Shown: positions 17,568-26,308, counted from the first letter of the stretch. The stretch: DNA of 64,000 bases from G965276675 sp965276675 (GCA_965276675.1 OZ255624.1:4774001-4838000); one strand, 5' to 3'. The notes: generated by a model not told the origin, from the letters alone. Numbers and translations are program-made.

Positions 17568-17975
17568 AATTCCTCCCCACTGCCCGATAGATTCGTCGGC
17601 AATGCCGAAGCGGTAACATGCTAGGTTCCCGACAGCCCTTCCGGTTCTTGCTCTGTAATCAAAGCGCCACGAACCAACGCTAGTAGAGTGGCTCGTATAA
17701 TATCATCGTTAGTTTTACATGCGATTTAACCATTGTGGATTAAGTATCTATCGAGTAATCTAAGATTATGCTGCGTAATTCAAAGCCTCGGGTATTGTCT
17801 CTGTAGTCCTATTTTCAACGGCTTACATAGTCGAAAAGCTGCGACCGAAACTCAGCCCACAATGGCTGCTCCGGCTACCCTTGGATTACCACCCAGGACG
17901 AGACACCGGACGCGCGAAAGGCTTCCATGCAGGCCGCCGCGAGTGACCACGAGCGGCCAGGATTTCGGAATTTAC
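17568..17975. other. Intergenic region, AT-rich
   Basis: I see no gene in these 408 bases. The stretch from about 17640 to 17830 is unusually A/T-rich for this window and probably contains the promoter of the EamA gene. Both flanking genes are on the minus strand. Confidence 0.5.
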
Positions 17976-19073
17976 CTACCGAAACGTATATACATCCAGC
18001 GCATTGTCCCGAAACAGCATGCGCTTTTCGTCTTTCGTCATCTGAAACCTGAACGCCAGGTGCGGGTCGTCGAAGTCCCAATGCGGATAGTCGCTGGAGT
18101 ACAACATCCGATCCCAGCCGATCCACTCGAAAACCTGACGCAGATCGTCGGGGCGTTCCGGCTCCTCCACCGGCTGCGTCGCGAACCACAGGTTGGTCTT
18201 CATGTACTCTGATGGCTTGCGCTTCAGATGAGGCACCTCGTCGCGCATCTTCGCCCAGTGCGCGTCCAGCCGCCAGGCAAGCTGTGGTGCCCAGGCGAAG
18301 CCGCCCTCGATCAGCACGACCTTCAGCCGCGGAAACGCTTCGAACACCCCTTCCAGGATCAGGCTGGCGGCCTGGTTGTGCATCGAGTGCACCAGACCGT
18401 GGTGATCCTCGATGTAGAACTGTGGCCAGCCGCCGGCGGATGGTGCGCTGCTCTGCGTGCCGCCGATGTGCAGCCCGATCGACAGGCCGTTGGCTTGGGC
18501 AGCGGCAAAGATCGGCCAGTAACGTCGGCGCCCCAGTGGCTCCGAAGTCTTTGAGCCGAGCTGGATCTGGGCGAACCGCCAGTCGCCCGCGCGCTTCTCA
18601 ATCTCGGCGACCGAGGCATCCGGGTCATCCGACGGCACCAGGATCGACGCCCGCAGCCGGGGTTCCGGATCGACAAACTCGTGCGCCTGCCAGTCGTTCA
18701 TCGCACTGCACAGGGCCGCCGCCTCATCGAGGTTGCGCGACGTGTTGCCGCCCAGCAGCGGCTCCAGCACGCCGTAAGCGATGTTGTAGGGATCAAGCAG
18801 CTGCTTGCGTATGAAGTCCACGTCCGAACCCGGCAGCCCGCCTGGGGGCGGCCATGCATCGCGACGGGAGGTGTTCGGCGAAAACCGCGGATACGTGCCA
18901 CGATCAGCATAGGGACCGCAGTTGAACTTCCCATACTCGCCCAGGTGCTGCCGCCACCGCTCCGACAGGTAGGCGTTCAAGGCGCCCGGCTTCGGATAGG
19001 GATGGATGTCGCAGTCGATGATGCCCAGCCGGCTGTCAGCCGCGCCGGCTGGAATCGCAACGGGTGCGTTCAT
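17976..19073 (-). CDS. Amidohydrolase_2 family metal-dependent hydrolase/decarboxylase
   Basis: The 365-aa protein has the ACMSD/2,3-dihydroxybenzoate-decarboxylase type TIM barrel (PF04909). The first metal motif is IIDCDIHPYP, so the usual HxH is DxH-like here. Later ligands are in IGLHIGGTQ and in VVLIEGGFAW, and the C-terminal aspartate is in LYSSDYPHWDFD. It shares this layout with the adjacent upstream gene, whose stop it overlaps by 4 bp, so the two are translationally coupled and may form a heteromer or act in sequence. The substrate is unknown; aromatic acid decarboxylation or C-C hydrolysis are family-typical. Confidence 0.85.
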   Translation of the reverse strand: MNAPVAIPAGAADSRLGIIDCDIHPYPKPGALNAYLSERWRQHLGEYGKFNCGPYADRGTYPRFSPNTSRRDAWPPPGGLPGSDVDFIRKQLLDPYNIAYGVLEPLLGGNTSRNLDEAAALCSAMNDWQAHEFVDPEPRLRASILVPSDDPDASVAEIEKRAGDWRFAQIQLGSKTSEPLGRRRYWPIFAAAQANGLSIGLHIGGTQSSAPSAGGWPQFYIEDHHGLVHSMHNQAASLILEGVFEAFPRLKVVLIEGGFAWAPQLAWRLDAHWAKMRDEVPHLKRKPSEYMKTNLWFATQPVEEPERPDDLRQVFEWIGWDRMLYSSDYPHWDFDDPHLAFRFQMTKDEKRMLFRDNALDVYTFR

Positions 19074-20128
19074 GACACTTCCTCATTCAGACGCGGATAG
19101 GTTTGCAGCGGGTTCGTCACGCGGATCTTCTGCCGCAAACCGGCAGACAGGCCAGCCGGCATGACCGCGTTGCCTTCAAACTGCCAATGCGGATAGTCCG
19201 AAGCAAACAGCAGCATGTGGTCGGCATCTATCTGCTGGACGATCCGCTCTACCGCATCACCATCCGGCGCATCGAAGGGCTGGATCGTCAGGCAAATGTT
19301 CGCGCGGATAATCTCGGCGGGTGAGCGGCTTACCCACGGCACCTCCGCCCGCACACCGCGCCAGGTCTTGACCGCGCGCCAGATGAAGCCTGGCAGCCAG
19401 CTAACCCCCGATTCCAGCAGCACGAACCGTAGCTCGGGAAACTTGTTGAACACGCCGTTCGAGATCAGGCTGAGCAACTGATCCTCAAACGCCTGCGAAT
19501 TGGCGACATAGTCGTGCAGATAGTGCGAAGGCCACCCGGTTGACGTCGGGGCATGGCGGTACATGCTGCCGGCGTGAATGCCGATCGGCAGGCCGTGGCG
19601 TGAAGCAGCCTGCCAGATCGGCCAGTAATACGACCGGCCCAGCATCATCTCGCAGGCCACTGGCATCAACACCTGCACGAACCGCCGGTCGCCCGCGCAC
19701 CGCTCGATCTCCTCGGCGGCCAGCAGAGGCGCCTGTGCGGGCACAACGATGGAGGCGCGAAGCCGGGGCTCCTTATCCAGCCAATGCTCCTTCACCCAGT
19801 CGTTGACGGCGGAGCAGATTGCCGCGCCCATGCTCTCGCTAACCGCGACCTGGCCACCAGTCAGCGGGTTGCAGATCGCCGCGGTGATGCCGAACGGGTC
19901 CAGAGCCTGACTGCGCATGGCCTGCAGACTGGCGGCCGGGCGCTGACCCTTGATGCGCCAGTCGGGGCGGCACGTTATCGGCGCGTTCGGAGGATAGGAC
20001 ATCATGTCGAAGCCATCGATACCCCGGGCGACAAACGACTCCCGCCAGAAATCGTTCATATAGGGCAGCAGCGCTTTGATATCGGGCACGCCAGGATGGA
20101 TGTCGCAGTCGATCGCCGCAGCGCTCAT
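19070..20128 (-). CDS. Amidohydrolase_2 family protein, paralogue of the downstream gene
   Basis: This 352-aa protein is a TIM-barrel amidohydrolase related to the next gene, at moderate identity. Its first metal motif AAIDCDIHPGVPDI, middle histidine GLPIGIHAGSMYRH and C-terminal LLFASDYPHWQFEG match position by position. I chose ATG 20128 because GGAG lies 8 bases upstream; a TTG 18 bases earlier is in frame but would put that site inside the gene. The stop overlaps the start of the following paralogue by 4 bp. The gene lies 106 bp beyond yajC, with no sign of shared function. Confidence 0.85.
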   Translation of the reverse strand: MSAAAIDCDIHPGVPDIKALLPYMNDFWRESFVARGIDGFDMMSYPPNAPITCRPDWRIKGQRPAASLQAMRSQALDPFGITAAICNPLTGGQVAVSESMGAAICSAVNDWVKEHWLDKEPRLRASIVVPAQAPLLAAEEIERCAGDRRFVQVLMPVACEMMLGRSYYWPIWQAASRHGLPIGIHAGSMYRHAPTSTGWPSHYLHDYVANSQAFEDQLLSLISNGVFNKFPELRFVLLESGVSWLPGFIWRAVKTWRGVRAEVPWVSRSPAEIIRANICLTIQPFDAPDGDAVERIVQQIDADHMLLFASDYPHWQFEGNAVMPAGLSAGLRQKIRVTNPLQTYPRLNEEVS

Positions 20129-20234
20129 GGTCTTCTCCAGCGCCAACTATGCGACCCGGCTGATTTCAGTGTCAATTTCTGCCGCGGCACCCGGATGACC
20201 AGCAGGGCCCACGGCGGTCCTGTTGGCCCGGCGC

Positions 20235-20624
20235 CTACGAAGCTTTTTCCTTCACCGGCTTGGTGTCATTCGCCGCGATCGGCTTGACGACGCTGGTGAT
20301 CGTCTCACGCAGCACGGTCACCCGCAGATTGGGCGCGATCTCCACCTCGATCTCGGCTGACGGAATCTGCTTGCCGTCCTTGTCCTGCACCATGGGTACG
20401 CGTTGTACGACGCCCAGAATGCCTCCGCCTGTCACCACCTTGTCGCCGCGCTTCAACGCCTGCAGCATTGTCCGCATCTCCTTCTGCTTCTGCTGCTGCG
20501 GGCGGATGAGCAGGAAGTAGAAGACGGCGAAGATCAGCACCAGCGGGGCGAACTGCGTCGCACTGCCCAGCAGGCCAGCGGCATCCTGCGCATAGGCCGG
20601 GGCAATCAGTCTAAACGGGTCCAT
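20235..20624 (-). CDS. yajC: Preprotein translocase subunit YajC
   Basis: YajC is a small inner-membrane protein that associates with SecDF and the Sec translocon. The 129-aa product has the standard layout: a periplasmic N-terminus (MDPFRLIAPAYAQD), one membrane helix (PLVLIFAVFYFLLI), the conserved RPQQQKQKEM stretch and a cytoplasmic domain with LKRGDKVVTGGGILG. In many alphaproteobacteria secD and secF follow directly. Here the downstream genes are amidohydrolases, so yajC appears separated from secDF. Confidence 0.95.
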   Translation of the reverse strand: MDPFRLIAPAYAQDAAGLLGSATQFAPLVLIFAVFYFLLIRPQQQKQKEMRTMLQALKRGDKVVTGGGILGVVQRVPMVQDKDGKQIPSAEIEVEIAPNLRVTVLRETITSVVKPIAANDTKPVKEKAS

Positions 20625-20718
20625 TCGCGCACGAGTCCTTGCGATGCAGCGGGCGGGACCATAGTTTCCGCCCCTCTTTCGTCAAGCCGTCACGAACGCT
20701 AACGGGAACGCCGCCCCC

Positions 20719-21582
20719 ATGGAACAGACTTTGGCCGCTCTGCTGCAGCGAATAGCCGACGCGCTGGAGCGTCTGGCACCGCCGCCGCCGGACCCCGCGG
20801 ATCTGACGCAAGCGGATGCATTCGTCTGGCAGCCGTCGCCAGCCCGCCTGGCGCCAGTGGCAAACGTCTCTCGCGTCGATATCGCCCTGCTGAAGGGCGT
20901 CGAGCAGCAGAAAACCATCCTGGTCGAGAACACCCTGCGCTTCGCCCGCGGCCTGCCAGCCAACAACGCCATGCTGTGGGGCGCGCGGGGAATGGGCAAA
21001 TCCTCGCTGGTCAAGGCGACCCATGCAATCGCCAACCAGCGCGACCCGGGCTGCCTGGTGCTGATCGAGATCCACCGCGAGGACATCCGCACGCTGCCGG
21101 ATTTGCTGAACCTGCTGCGCACCAAGCCCAGGCGATGCCTTATACTGTGCGATGACCTGTCGTTTGAGAAAGAGGACGCCGACTACAAGGCGCTGAAGTC
21201 GGTATTGGACGGAGGCATCGAAGGGCGGCCGGACAACGTGCTGTTCTACGCCACATCCAACCGGCGGCATCTGATGCCGCGCGACATGATCGAGAACGAA
21301 CGATCCACAGCCATCAATCCCAACGAGTCGATCGAGGAAAAGGTCTCGCTCTCCGACCGGTTCGGCCTGTGGCTGGGCTTTCATAACTGCGACCAGCCGA
21401 CCTTCCTGGCGATGATCGACGGCTATGCGGCAAATTTCGCCCTGCCGATCGACGCGGAGGATCTGCATGCGCAAGCTCTCGAATGGTCGGTGACCCGAGG
21501 CGCCCGCTCGGGCCGCGTCGCTTGGCAGTTCGTGCAAGAACTGGCGGGACGGCTAGGTGTCGCGGCCAAAGCCGCGGTCTGA
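20719..21582 (+). CDS. DUF815 family ATP-binding protein
   Basis: This is a 287-aa AAA-type ATPase of the DUF815 family. The Walker A motif is LWGARGMGKSSLVKA (about residue 92) and the Walker B-like aspartates are in CLILCDDLSFE (about 135). SVLDGGIEGRPDNVLFYATSNRRHLMP is the sensor-1 region, and LSDRFGLWLGF follows. It commonly sits beside or divergent from yajC in alphaproteobacteria, as it does here (94-bp divergent gap). The cellular function is unknown. Confidence 0.92.
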   Translation: MEQTLAALLQRIADALERLAPPPPDPADLTQADAFVWQPSPARLAPVANVSRVDIALLKGVEQQKTILVENTLRFARGLPANNAMLWGARGMGKSSLVKATHAIANQRDPGCLVLIEIHREDIRTLPDLLNLLRTKPRRCLILCDDLSFEKEDADYKALKSVLDGGIEGRPDNVLFYATSNRRHLMPRDMIENERSTAINPNESIEEKVSLSDRFGLWLGFHNCDQPTFLAMIDGYAANFALPIDAEDLHAQALEWSVTRGARSGRVAWQFVQELAGRLGVAAKAAV

Positions 21583-21887
21583 TCAAAAGTAGCAGCCTCA
21601 ACCACCAGTGGCGAATGCCCCCCGCGCGGCCGACACGCGCGACCTCCCGATCCGATGACAGATGGTGCGTGTGACAGATGGTGCATGTGACAGATGTTGC
21701 ACAATGAGACTGTCAATTACGTTGATCGGTGATGTAGTCTCGCTGGAAAGTTGCAGGGCGGTTACACTCCCGCCCGATGATAATGAGTTCGTATGTAATG
21801 ACCGGAACTGTCCCGGCAGGTTGCCTTGCCTGTAGCCGACATCCCGTTGCTCGGGCCAGGCCAGTCGCTCAATGCTAGGATTTGCCG
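21583..21887. other. Intergenic region with tandem repeats
   Basis: I see no gene in this 305-base stretch. It contains the 16-bp triple repeat at 21656-21703 and, at its right end, GCTAGGA (21874-21880), which I take as the ribosome binding site of the next gene. Confidence 0.5.
21656..21703. repeat. Three tandem copies of a 16-bp repeat
   Basis: TGACAGATGGTGCGTG, TGACAGATGGTGCATG and TGACAGATGTTGCACA follow each other without spacers (21656, 21672, 21688). Tandem copies of this size occur at the ends of some insertion sequences with multiple terminal repeats, or as iterated regulator sites. No transposase remnant is visible next to it. Confidence 0.7.
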
Positions 21888-23147
21888 TTGTCGAGACATT
21901 TGCTAATTGCAGGAACCGGACGCGCAGGAACCAGCTTTCTTGTCCGCTACTTGACGCAACTTGGTCTGGACACACACCTCTCTCGCTTTGGCAGCAGCGC
22001 GGCATGGGATGAGAGAGCCAACGCCGGTCTGGAAAACGTCCCGCTGGGACGGGAAGAGGACCTGCCGTATGTCATAAAGTCGCCGTTCACGTACCAGGTC
22101 ATCCACGACATGCTGGCCCGGAAAACCTATGAGTTCGACGCCGTGGTGATCCCCATGCGCGACCTGGTGGAGGCCGCGGCAAGTCGTTCCATTGTAGAAA
22201 TGCAAGCGATGCACCGTTCCGCCCCTTGGATGACTGATCTGGATCACACGTGGGAGCATTACGGTCATACCTGGGGCGGCATCGTCTACTCGACCAGTCC
22301 CATCGACCAGGCCCGCCTGCTTGCCGTCGGCTTCCATCAGTTGCTGGAGCAACTGGTCAAGGCCGACATCAAGCTAATCCTGCTGTCGTTTCCGCGGCTT
22401 GTCGAGGATGCCGATTACCTGCACCGCAAGCTGGCAACAGTGCTGCCTGAAGCGATCTCCGCCGACCAGGGGCGCCTGGCACATGCCGCGACCGCTGATC
22501 CTTCCAAGGTTCGGGTCGGGCGCGAGGTGCGCACTGCGGCACCCGATCAGGGTTCGGGATTCACCCTCAGCGGACCCGACCGACACTGCCTGGAGCGCGC
22601 GGCTCTCAACCGGATCCTCACGGAAACCAGGCAGAAGATGGCGCATCTGGACGCGGAATGTGCCAATGCGCGGGCGCAACTCAGCCAGGTCTTGGCGGAA
22701 ACCGCCCAAACGGCCCTCGATTTGCGGACGCAGCTTGCGGGTGCCCACGCGGCTCTGCAGCTTTCCCAAGCCGGGCATGATCAAGTCACCCAGGCCAGAC
22801 AGGAACTCCAGGTTGCGCTCGCCGACATGACCGATCAGCGAGACCGCGAGCGAAGCCTGCGCCTGACCGTGGATCAGGCACTGAATGCGACAACCATCGA
22901 ACGCGACAACTGCCGAACAGCCCTGCAGATCCTTGAGCACGACGTCACCGGTCTGACGGCGCAGCGCGATCATGCCAGACGCGAATTGGTTGCCGCATCG
23001 TCGGCAATTGAAAAGCTGCGAGAACGGCTTGCCAGCATGGAGGGGGCGACCACGTGGCGGGCTGCCCAGCTTTTTCAGCGCGGCGTCGGTGTTCTGCCAT
23101 GGAGCCGACCGCTCGCCCGCAGACTGTTCCGCACTGACCGGTGCTGA
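21888..23147 (+). CDS. Sulfotransferase-like P-loop protein with C-terminal coiled coil
   Basis: The 419-aa protein begins SRHLLIAGTGRAGTSFLVRY; the GTGRAGTSF loop resembles the PAPS 5'-phosphosulfate-binding loop of sulfotransferases and related P-loop enzymes. Residues about 1-195 form this domain (with YVIKSPFTYQV and LLSFPRLVEDADYLHRKL). From about 235 to 385 the sequence is a long heptad-rich coiled coil (ILTETRQKMAHLDAECANAR, LELQVALADMTDQRDRE-like repeats), and a short basic tail ends in LARRLFRTDRC. I chose TTG 21888, spaced 7 bases from GGA; TTG 21882 is the alternative. Such fusions suggest surface-polysaccharide modification, but this is inference. Confidence 0.65.
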   Translation: MSRHLLIAGTGRAGTSFLVRYLTQLGLDTHLSRFGSSAAWDERANAGLENVPLGREEDLPYVIKSPFTYQVIHDMLARKTYEFDAVVIPMRDLVEAAASRSIVEMQAMHRSAPWMTDLDHTWEHYGHTWGGIVYSTSPIDQARLLAVGFHQLLEQLVKADIKLILLSFPRLVEDADYLHRKLATVLPEAISADQGRLAHAATADPSKVRVGREVRTAAPDQGSGFTLSGPDRHCLERAALNRILTETRQKMAHLDAECANARAQLSQVLAETAQTALDLRTQLAGAHAALQLSQAGHDQVTQARQELQVALADMTDQRDRERSLRLTVDQALNATTIERDNCRTALQILEHDVTGLTAQRDHARRELVAASSAIEKLRERLASMEGATTWRAAQLFQRGVGVLPWSRPLARRLFRTDRC

Positions 23148-23240
23148 GGCTTGCGACCCTACACCGTTGGCGCAGTTTTTAAGCCTGCCAAGGGGTTTCG
23201 TGCCGGTGCCGCAGCGTCCGGTGTCCTCTTGATCCCAAGG

Positions 23241-24125
23241 TCACGCGGCTCCCGCAATCGTTGCAACGTCCCCGCCGACTGTTGTCCGCCGGACATCGCG
23301 GATCTCAGTGCGGTCAAAGCGGCGAGCCCGGTGCATCGTCGTCCGGTTGTCCCACATCACCAGATCGCCCACGCGCCACGTGTGCGAATAGACAAAGCGC
23401 GGCTGCGTGGCGAACTCGGTCAGATCGCGCAGGAACATCCGTGCTTCCGGTATGGTCCATCCCACTATTGTCCCGGCATGGGACGACAGAAACAGTGATT
23501 TCCGACCCGTCACCGGATGGACGCGTACGAGGCGCTGGCGCACCGGCCGGAAAGCATCGCGTTCTTCGGCGGTGAGATCGGTGAACCCGATCGCCTCCCG
23601 CGAGAACATCAGCGAGTGCTCGCAGATCAGGTCCTCAACCTCGCGCTTGGTCCGGTCGTCCAGCGCGTCGTAGGCCGCCCGCATGTCGGCAAATTCGGTG
23701 TTGGCACCCCATGACGGAATCACTCGCCCCGACAAAAGCGAATACTTTGCCGGAAAAGGCCGGAACGAACTGTCAGAGTGCCACAGGCGATCCCCAAGCT
23801 TGAAGAACCACACTCGATCCTGATCGGACATGACGTTGCCGGATTTGTCGAGGTTGGAGAAGTCGGCCATGCCGGCACCAAGTCGTGAGTCATCCTTCTT
23901 GCGGATATGCCCGGGCGTATTGTAGCCCTCCAGCTCACCGAAATGGCGGGTGAATTCTATTTGCTGCTGATCGTTCAGCGTCTGATTGCGGAAGACCAGC
24001 ACAGCGAATTCGTCCATGCCATTGTCGATCGCTGCGACGTCCGCCGCTGACACAGGTTCACAGCAACCAGCGCCGATGACCTCCGCGGCGAATCCCGGAT
24101 GCAGCGGGGCGATGGATAGTGCCAT
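23241..24125 (-). CDS. TauD/TfdA family Fe(II)/2-oxoglutarate-dependent dioxygenase
   Basis: The 294-aa enzyme has the TauD/TfdA jelly-roll layout. The N-terminal segment FAVLVFRNQTLNDQQQIEFT is typical. The iron ligands are the HxD pair in LWHSDSSFRPFP and a distal histidine in WDNRTTMHRARRFD; the 2-oxoglutarate-binding arginine follows in RDVRRTTVGG. I chose ATG 24125 because GAAGGAA lies 7 bases upstream. Members of the family open sulfonates, aryloxyalkanoates and similar acids by hydroxylation; the substrate here is unknown. It is divergent from the asparaginase-like gene. Confidence 0.93.
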   Translation of the reverse strand: MALSIAPLHPGFAAEVIGAGCCEPVSAADVAAIDNGMDEFAVLVFRNQTLNDQQQIEFTRHFGELEGYNTPGHIRKKDDSRLGAGMADFSNLDKSGNVMSDQDRVWFFKLGDRLWHSDSSFRPFPAKYSLLSGRVIPSWGANTEFADMRAAYDALDDRTKREVEDLICEHSLMFSREAIGFTDLTAEERDAFRPVRQRLVRVHPVTGRKSLFLSSHAGTIVGWTIPEARMFLRDLTEFATQPRFVYSHTWRVGDLVMWDNRTTMHRARRFDRTEIRDVRRTTVGGDVATIAGAA

Positions 24126-24322
24126 CTCGAGTTCCTTCTTCGTGTGCAGCAGATTGGGCAAGCTCACCCGTTTTGGCCTTCAGCCGCAACCAGGCTATCG
24201 ATTCTCCGCCTTGGTCAAGCAAACCAACGCGGGCAATCAAGCCGCGGTTGCCCGAACGGTGCAAGCTGCTGGCCCGTGACTTGCTTATCACGTCGACACG
24301 CTGCAACCGGGAGCAACTGTCC

Positions 24323-26008
24323 ATGGGCAAGATCAGGATCGCGCATCTCGCCGGACCCACCGCAACGATCCAGAACACGCCGCCGCTCGTTACGTCGAAC
24401 AAAGCCCGGCGGCTGCACGGGATGCCGCTTCGCCAAAGCACGCTGGGCGAGCCGATCCGCTACGATGCACTGCGCGCGCAGCGGCTGGCCGCTCCGGCAA
24501 CGGTTTACGTCGAACAATTCTCTGCCCATCCGCTGGAACAAGACGCGGCGGCGCTGTATGGGCCGCCAGACGCCTATGCCGATGCGGAAGGCGCCATACA
24601 CCCTCAGCGCACCACCCCCAGTGACAAGCCAGTCTATCGCGTCGATCTCCATCCTGACGATGGGCTGTACCCCCTGCCCTACATGGCTCGCCAAGCGGAC
24701 GGGTCGGCCTGGGAGGAAGAATGCACGGCACCAGGTTCGCCTCAGGCCCGACAGGGCTTCTATCCCGATGGCTCTCGCAGCTTCGAGGAGATTGACCGCT
24801 TGGGCATCGGTGACGACGGCACTGCCGGGCTGCTTTCCGCCATTGCCGAGGTCGACTTCCACCGCGTCCAGCCACCATCCGGCTACACCCAGGGACTGCC
24901 TGAAGCACAGCGCTCGGATGTCGGCACCGGCGACATCCCGCCAGAGGTGCGTGGACGCGATTTCTATCCTTACAAGCCATGGCATCTGCCGGCGGCGCCG
25001 GCCCGCCCCGGCCTGGCTCTCACCGCGAACGTCGTCCAGGCGGTGATGGACAGCGGCAAATACGACGGTGCCATCTGGACCCAGGGCAGTCCCCAGATTG
25101 AGGAGACCAGCTACTGGCTCAATCTGCTGATCGATACCCGGCTGCCGCTTTGCTGCAACGCCGCACAGCGGCCGCAGGGCCAGATCAGCGCGGACGGGCC
25201 GAAGAACATCGTGGATTCGGCGCTGTATATTCGCTCACGCGTCTGGGCCAACCAGGACGGCCACGACCGCGCCGGTGTGGTGGTCATCCAGGAGCAACTG
25301 ATCTACGCGGCCCGCGAGGTGATGAAGGTCGATGCACGGCCGGGCGGTTACATCGCCACCGGCCTTGGCGGGGTACTGGGGGCAGTCAGCCACAACGGCA
25401 AGCCGGTATTGCAGTATTTGCCGGTGGCGTTGCACACCTACCGGTCTGCGGTCAACATCAACCAACTGCCGGAAGCCGTCACCGCCGTTCGCAAATCAGC
25501 GCAAGGCATCGAGAGCTTCAGGCTCGCGGTCAAAGCGGCGGATGGAAAGCTGCTGGACAACGCCATCGCGTCCGTCTCCATCGTCAAGGACGGCAGCTAC
25601 GCCAGCGAAGAGGTGCTGGGCTCGCCGGACGATGAAGCTGACTTGGTGGCACTTATCACGCACAAGCTGTCGCTCGGCCGCCTGGGCGGACTTGTCGCAG
25701 AAGGGTTGACCCCCTACGGCATCATTTCTTCCTATGTTCGCCAGGCCGTGCTGCTGCGGGCAGTCTACAGCGGCCTGCCCGTCGTGCGCGTCGGGCGCGG
25801 CAACTGCCAGGGGTTCCCGGAAGCAGACCCGGATTTCATCGCCGGATCCAATCTGACATCGACCAAGGCGCGGCTGCTGCTGATCGCAGCGATGATGAAA
25901 TTTGGCAGCTTGCCGCCGGCGCGTGATCCGGACCATCCGTCACCCGAGGAAGCCGCCGCGCTACGGGCGAAGATTACCCAGTATCAGGCTATCTTCGACA
26001 CGCACTGA
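24323..26008 (+). CDS. Asparaginase-superfamily protein, divergent, 561 aa
   Basis: The central and C-terminal parts have the asparaginase fold: IEETSYWLNLLIDTRLPLCC and ISADGPKNIVDSALYI correspond to the conserved MEET and SADGP segments. GYIATGLGGVLGAVSHNG also fits. However the usual N-terminal TGGTI motif appears only as AGPTATI (residues 10-16), and the catalytic HGTDT motif is replaced by TQGSPQ, removing the key threonine and aspartate. A 200-residue insert rich in Pro and Asp precedes the conserved region, making it much longer than typical asparaginases (about 330 aa). It may have another activity or none. ATG 24323 follows GGGAGC. Confidence 0.7.
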   Translation: MGKIRIAHLAGPTATIQNTPPLVTSNKARRLHGMPLRQSTLGEPIRYDALRAQRLAAPATVYVEQFSAHPLEQDAAALYGPPDAYADAEGAIHPQRTTPSDKPVYRVDLHPDDGLYPLPYMARQADGSAWEEECTAPGSPQARQGFYPDGSRSFEEIDRLGIGDDGTAGLLSAIAEVDFHRVQPPSGYTQGLPEAQRSDVGTGDIPPEVRGRDFYPYKPWHLPAAPARPGLALTANVVQAVMDSGKYDGAIWTQGSPQIEETSYWLNLLIDTRLPLCCNAAQRPQGQISADGPKNIVDSALYIRSRVWANQDGHDRAGVVVIQEQLIYAAREVMKVDARPGGYIATGLGGVLGAVSHNGKPVLQYLPVALHTYRSAVNINQLPEAVTAVRKSAQGIESFRLAVKAADGKLLDNAIASVSIVKDGSYASEEVLGSPDDEADLVALITHKLSLGRLGGLVAEGLTPYGIISSYVRQAVLLRAVYSGLPVVRVGRGNCQGFPEADPDFIAGSNLTSTKARLLLIAAMMKFGSLPPARDPDHPSPEEAAALRAKITQYQAIFDTH

Positions 26009-26059
26009 TACCAATGGCCCTAAGCATTCACCGTTCTTCAAACGGTCGGGCCGTTGGTA
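26009..26059. terminator. Long nested hairpin after the asparaginase-like gene
   Basis: TACCAATGGCCC (26009-26020) pairs with GGGCCGTTGGTA (26048-26059), with one G-T pair. Inside, ACCGTT (26030-26035) pairs with AACGGT (26041-26046). It starts right after the stop codon, so transcription termination is the simplest reading; there is no T tract. Confidence 0.55.
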
Positions 26060-26113
26060 TCCTATTGATCTCGCGGGCAGGCGCATGACACGTCCCCTTG
26101 GCAACCCTGCCAG

Positions 26114-26145
26114 CATACCGGTCATCCCTTCGGGCTGACGGTATG
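26114..26145. repeat. Strong hairpin, REP-like
   Basis: CATACC/GGTATG, GTCA/TGAC and CCC/GGG stack around a TTC loop with a single bulged G. It lies 55 bp beyond the previous hairpin and just outside the inverted-repeat cassette. It may be a REP-type palindrome or a second terminator. Confidence 0.5.
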
Positions 26146-26199
26146 AGATTAGCGAGAGATACGTCGCTTCTGGACAGCTTCAAAGCACATGACTGCGCC

Positions 26200-26222
26200 G
26201 GTAGTGGGTCATTTTGAAATTC
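26200..26222 (+). repeat. Left terminal inverted repeat
   Basis: Begins GGTAGTGGGTCATTTTGAAA and pairs with the right copy at 27190-27211. Identity is complete over the first 12 bases and high, with one gap, over the rest. Confidence 0.7.
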
Positions 26223-26286
26223 TCAATGATGAGACATAGCTTGACTTAGAGTTAGGTCCGCCGGGCAACACGGCAGGGGTATCATG

Positions 26287-26308
26287 CTGTTAAACGGTCA
26301 TTTAACAG
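26287..26308. promoter_or_regulatory. Palindrome upstream of the DUF4160/DUF2442 genes
   Basis: CTGTTAAA and TTTAACAG form a perfect 8-bp inverted repeat around CGGTCA, 70 bp before the DUF4160 start. The position fits an operator for autoregulation of a toxin-antitoxin-like pair; a small hairpin is the alternative. Confidence 0.45.

Noticed and set aside
20611..21537. Minus-strand open frame of 308 codons
   Set aside because: Antisense to the DUF815 ATPase with its Walker motifs.
21656..21703. CRISPR-like array
   Set aside because: The three repeats are only 16 bp, directly adjacent with no spacers, and there are no cas genes.
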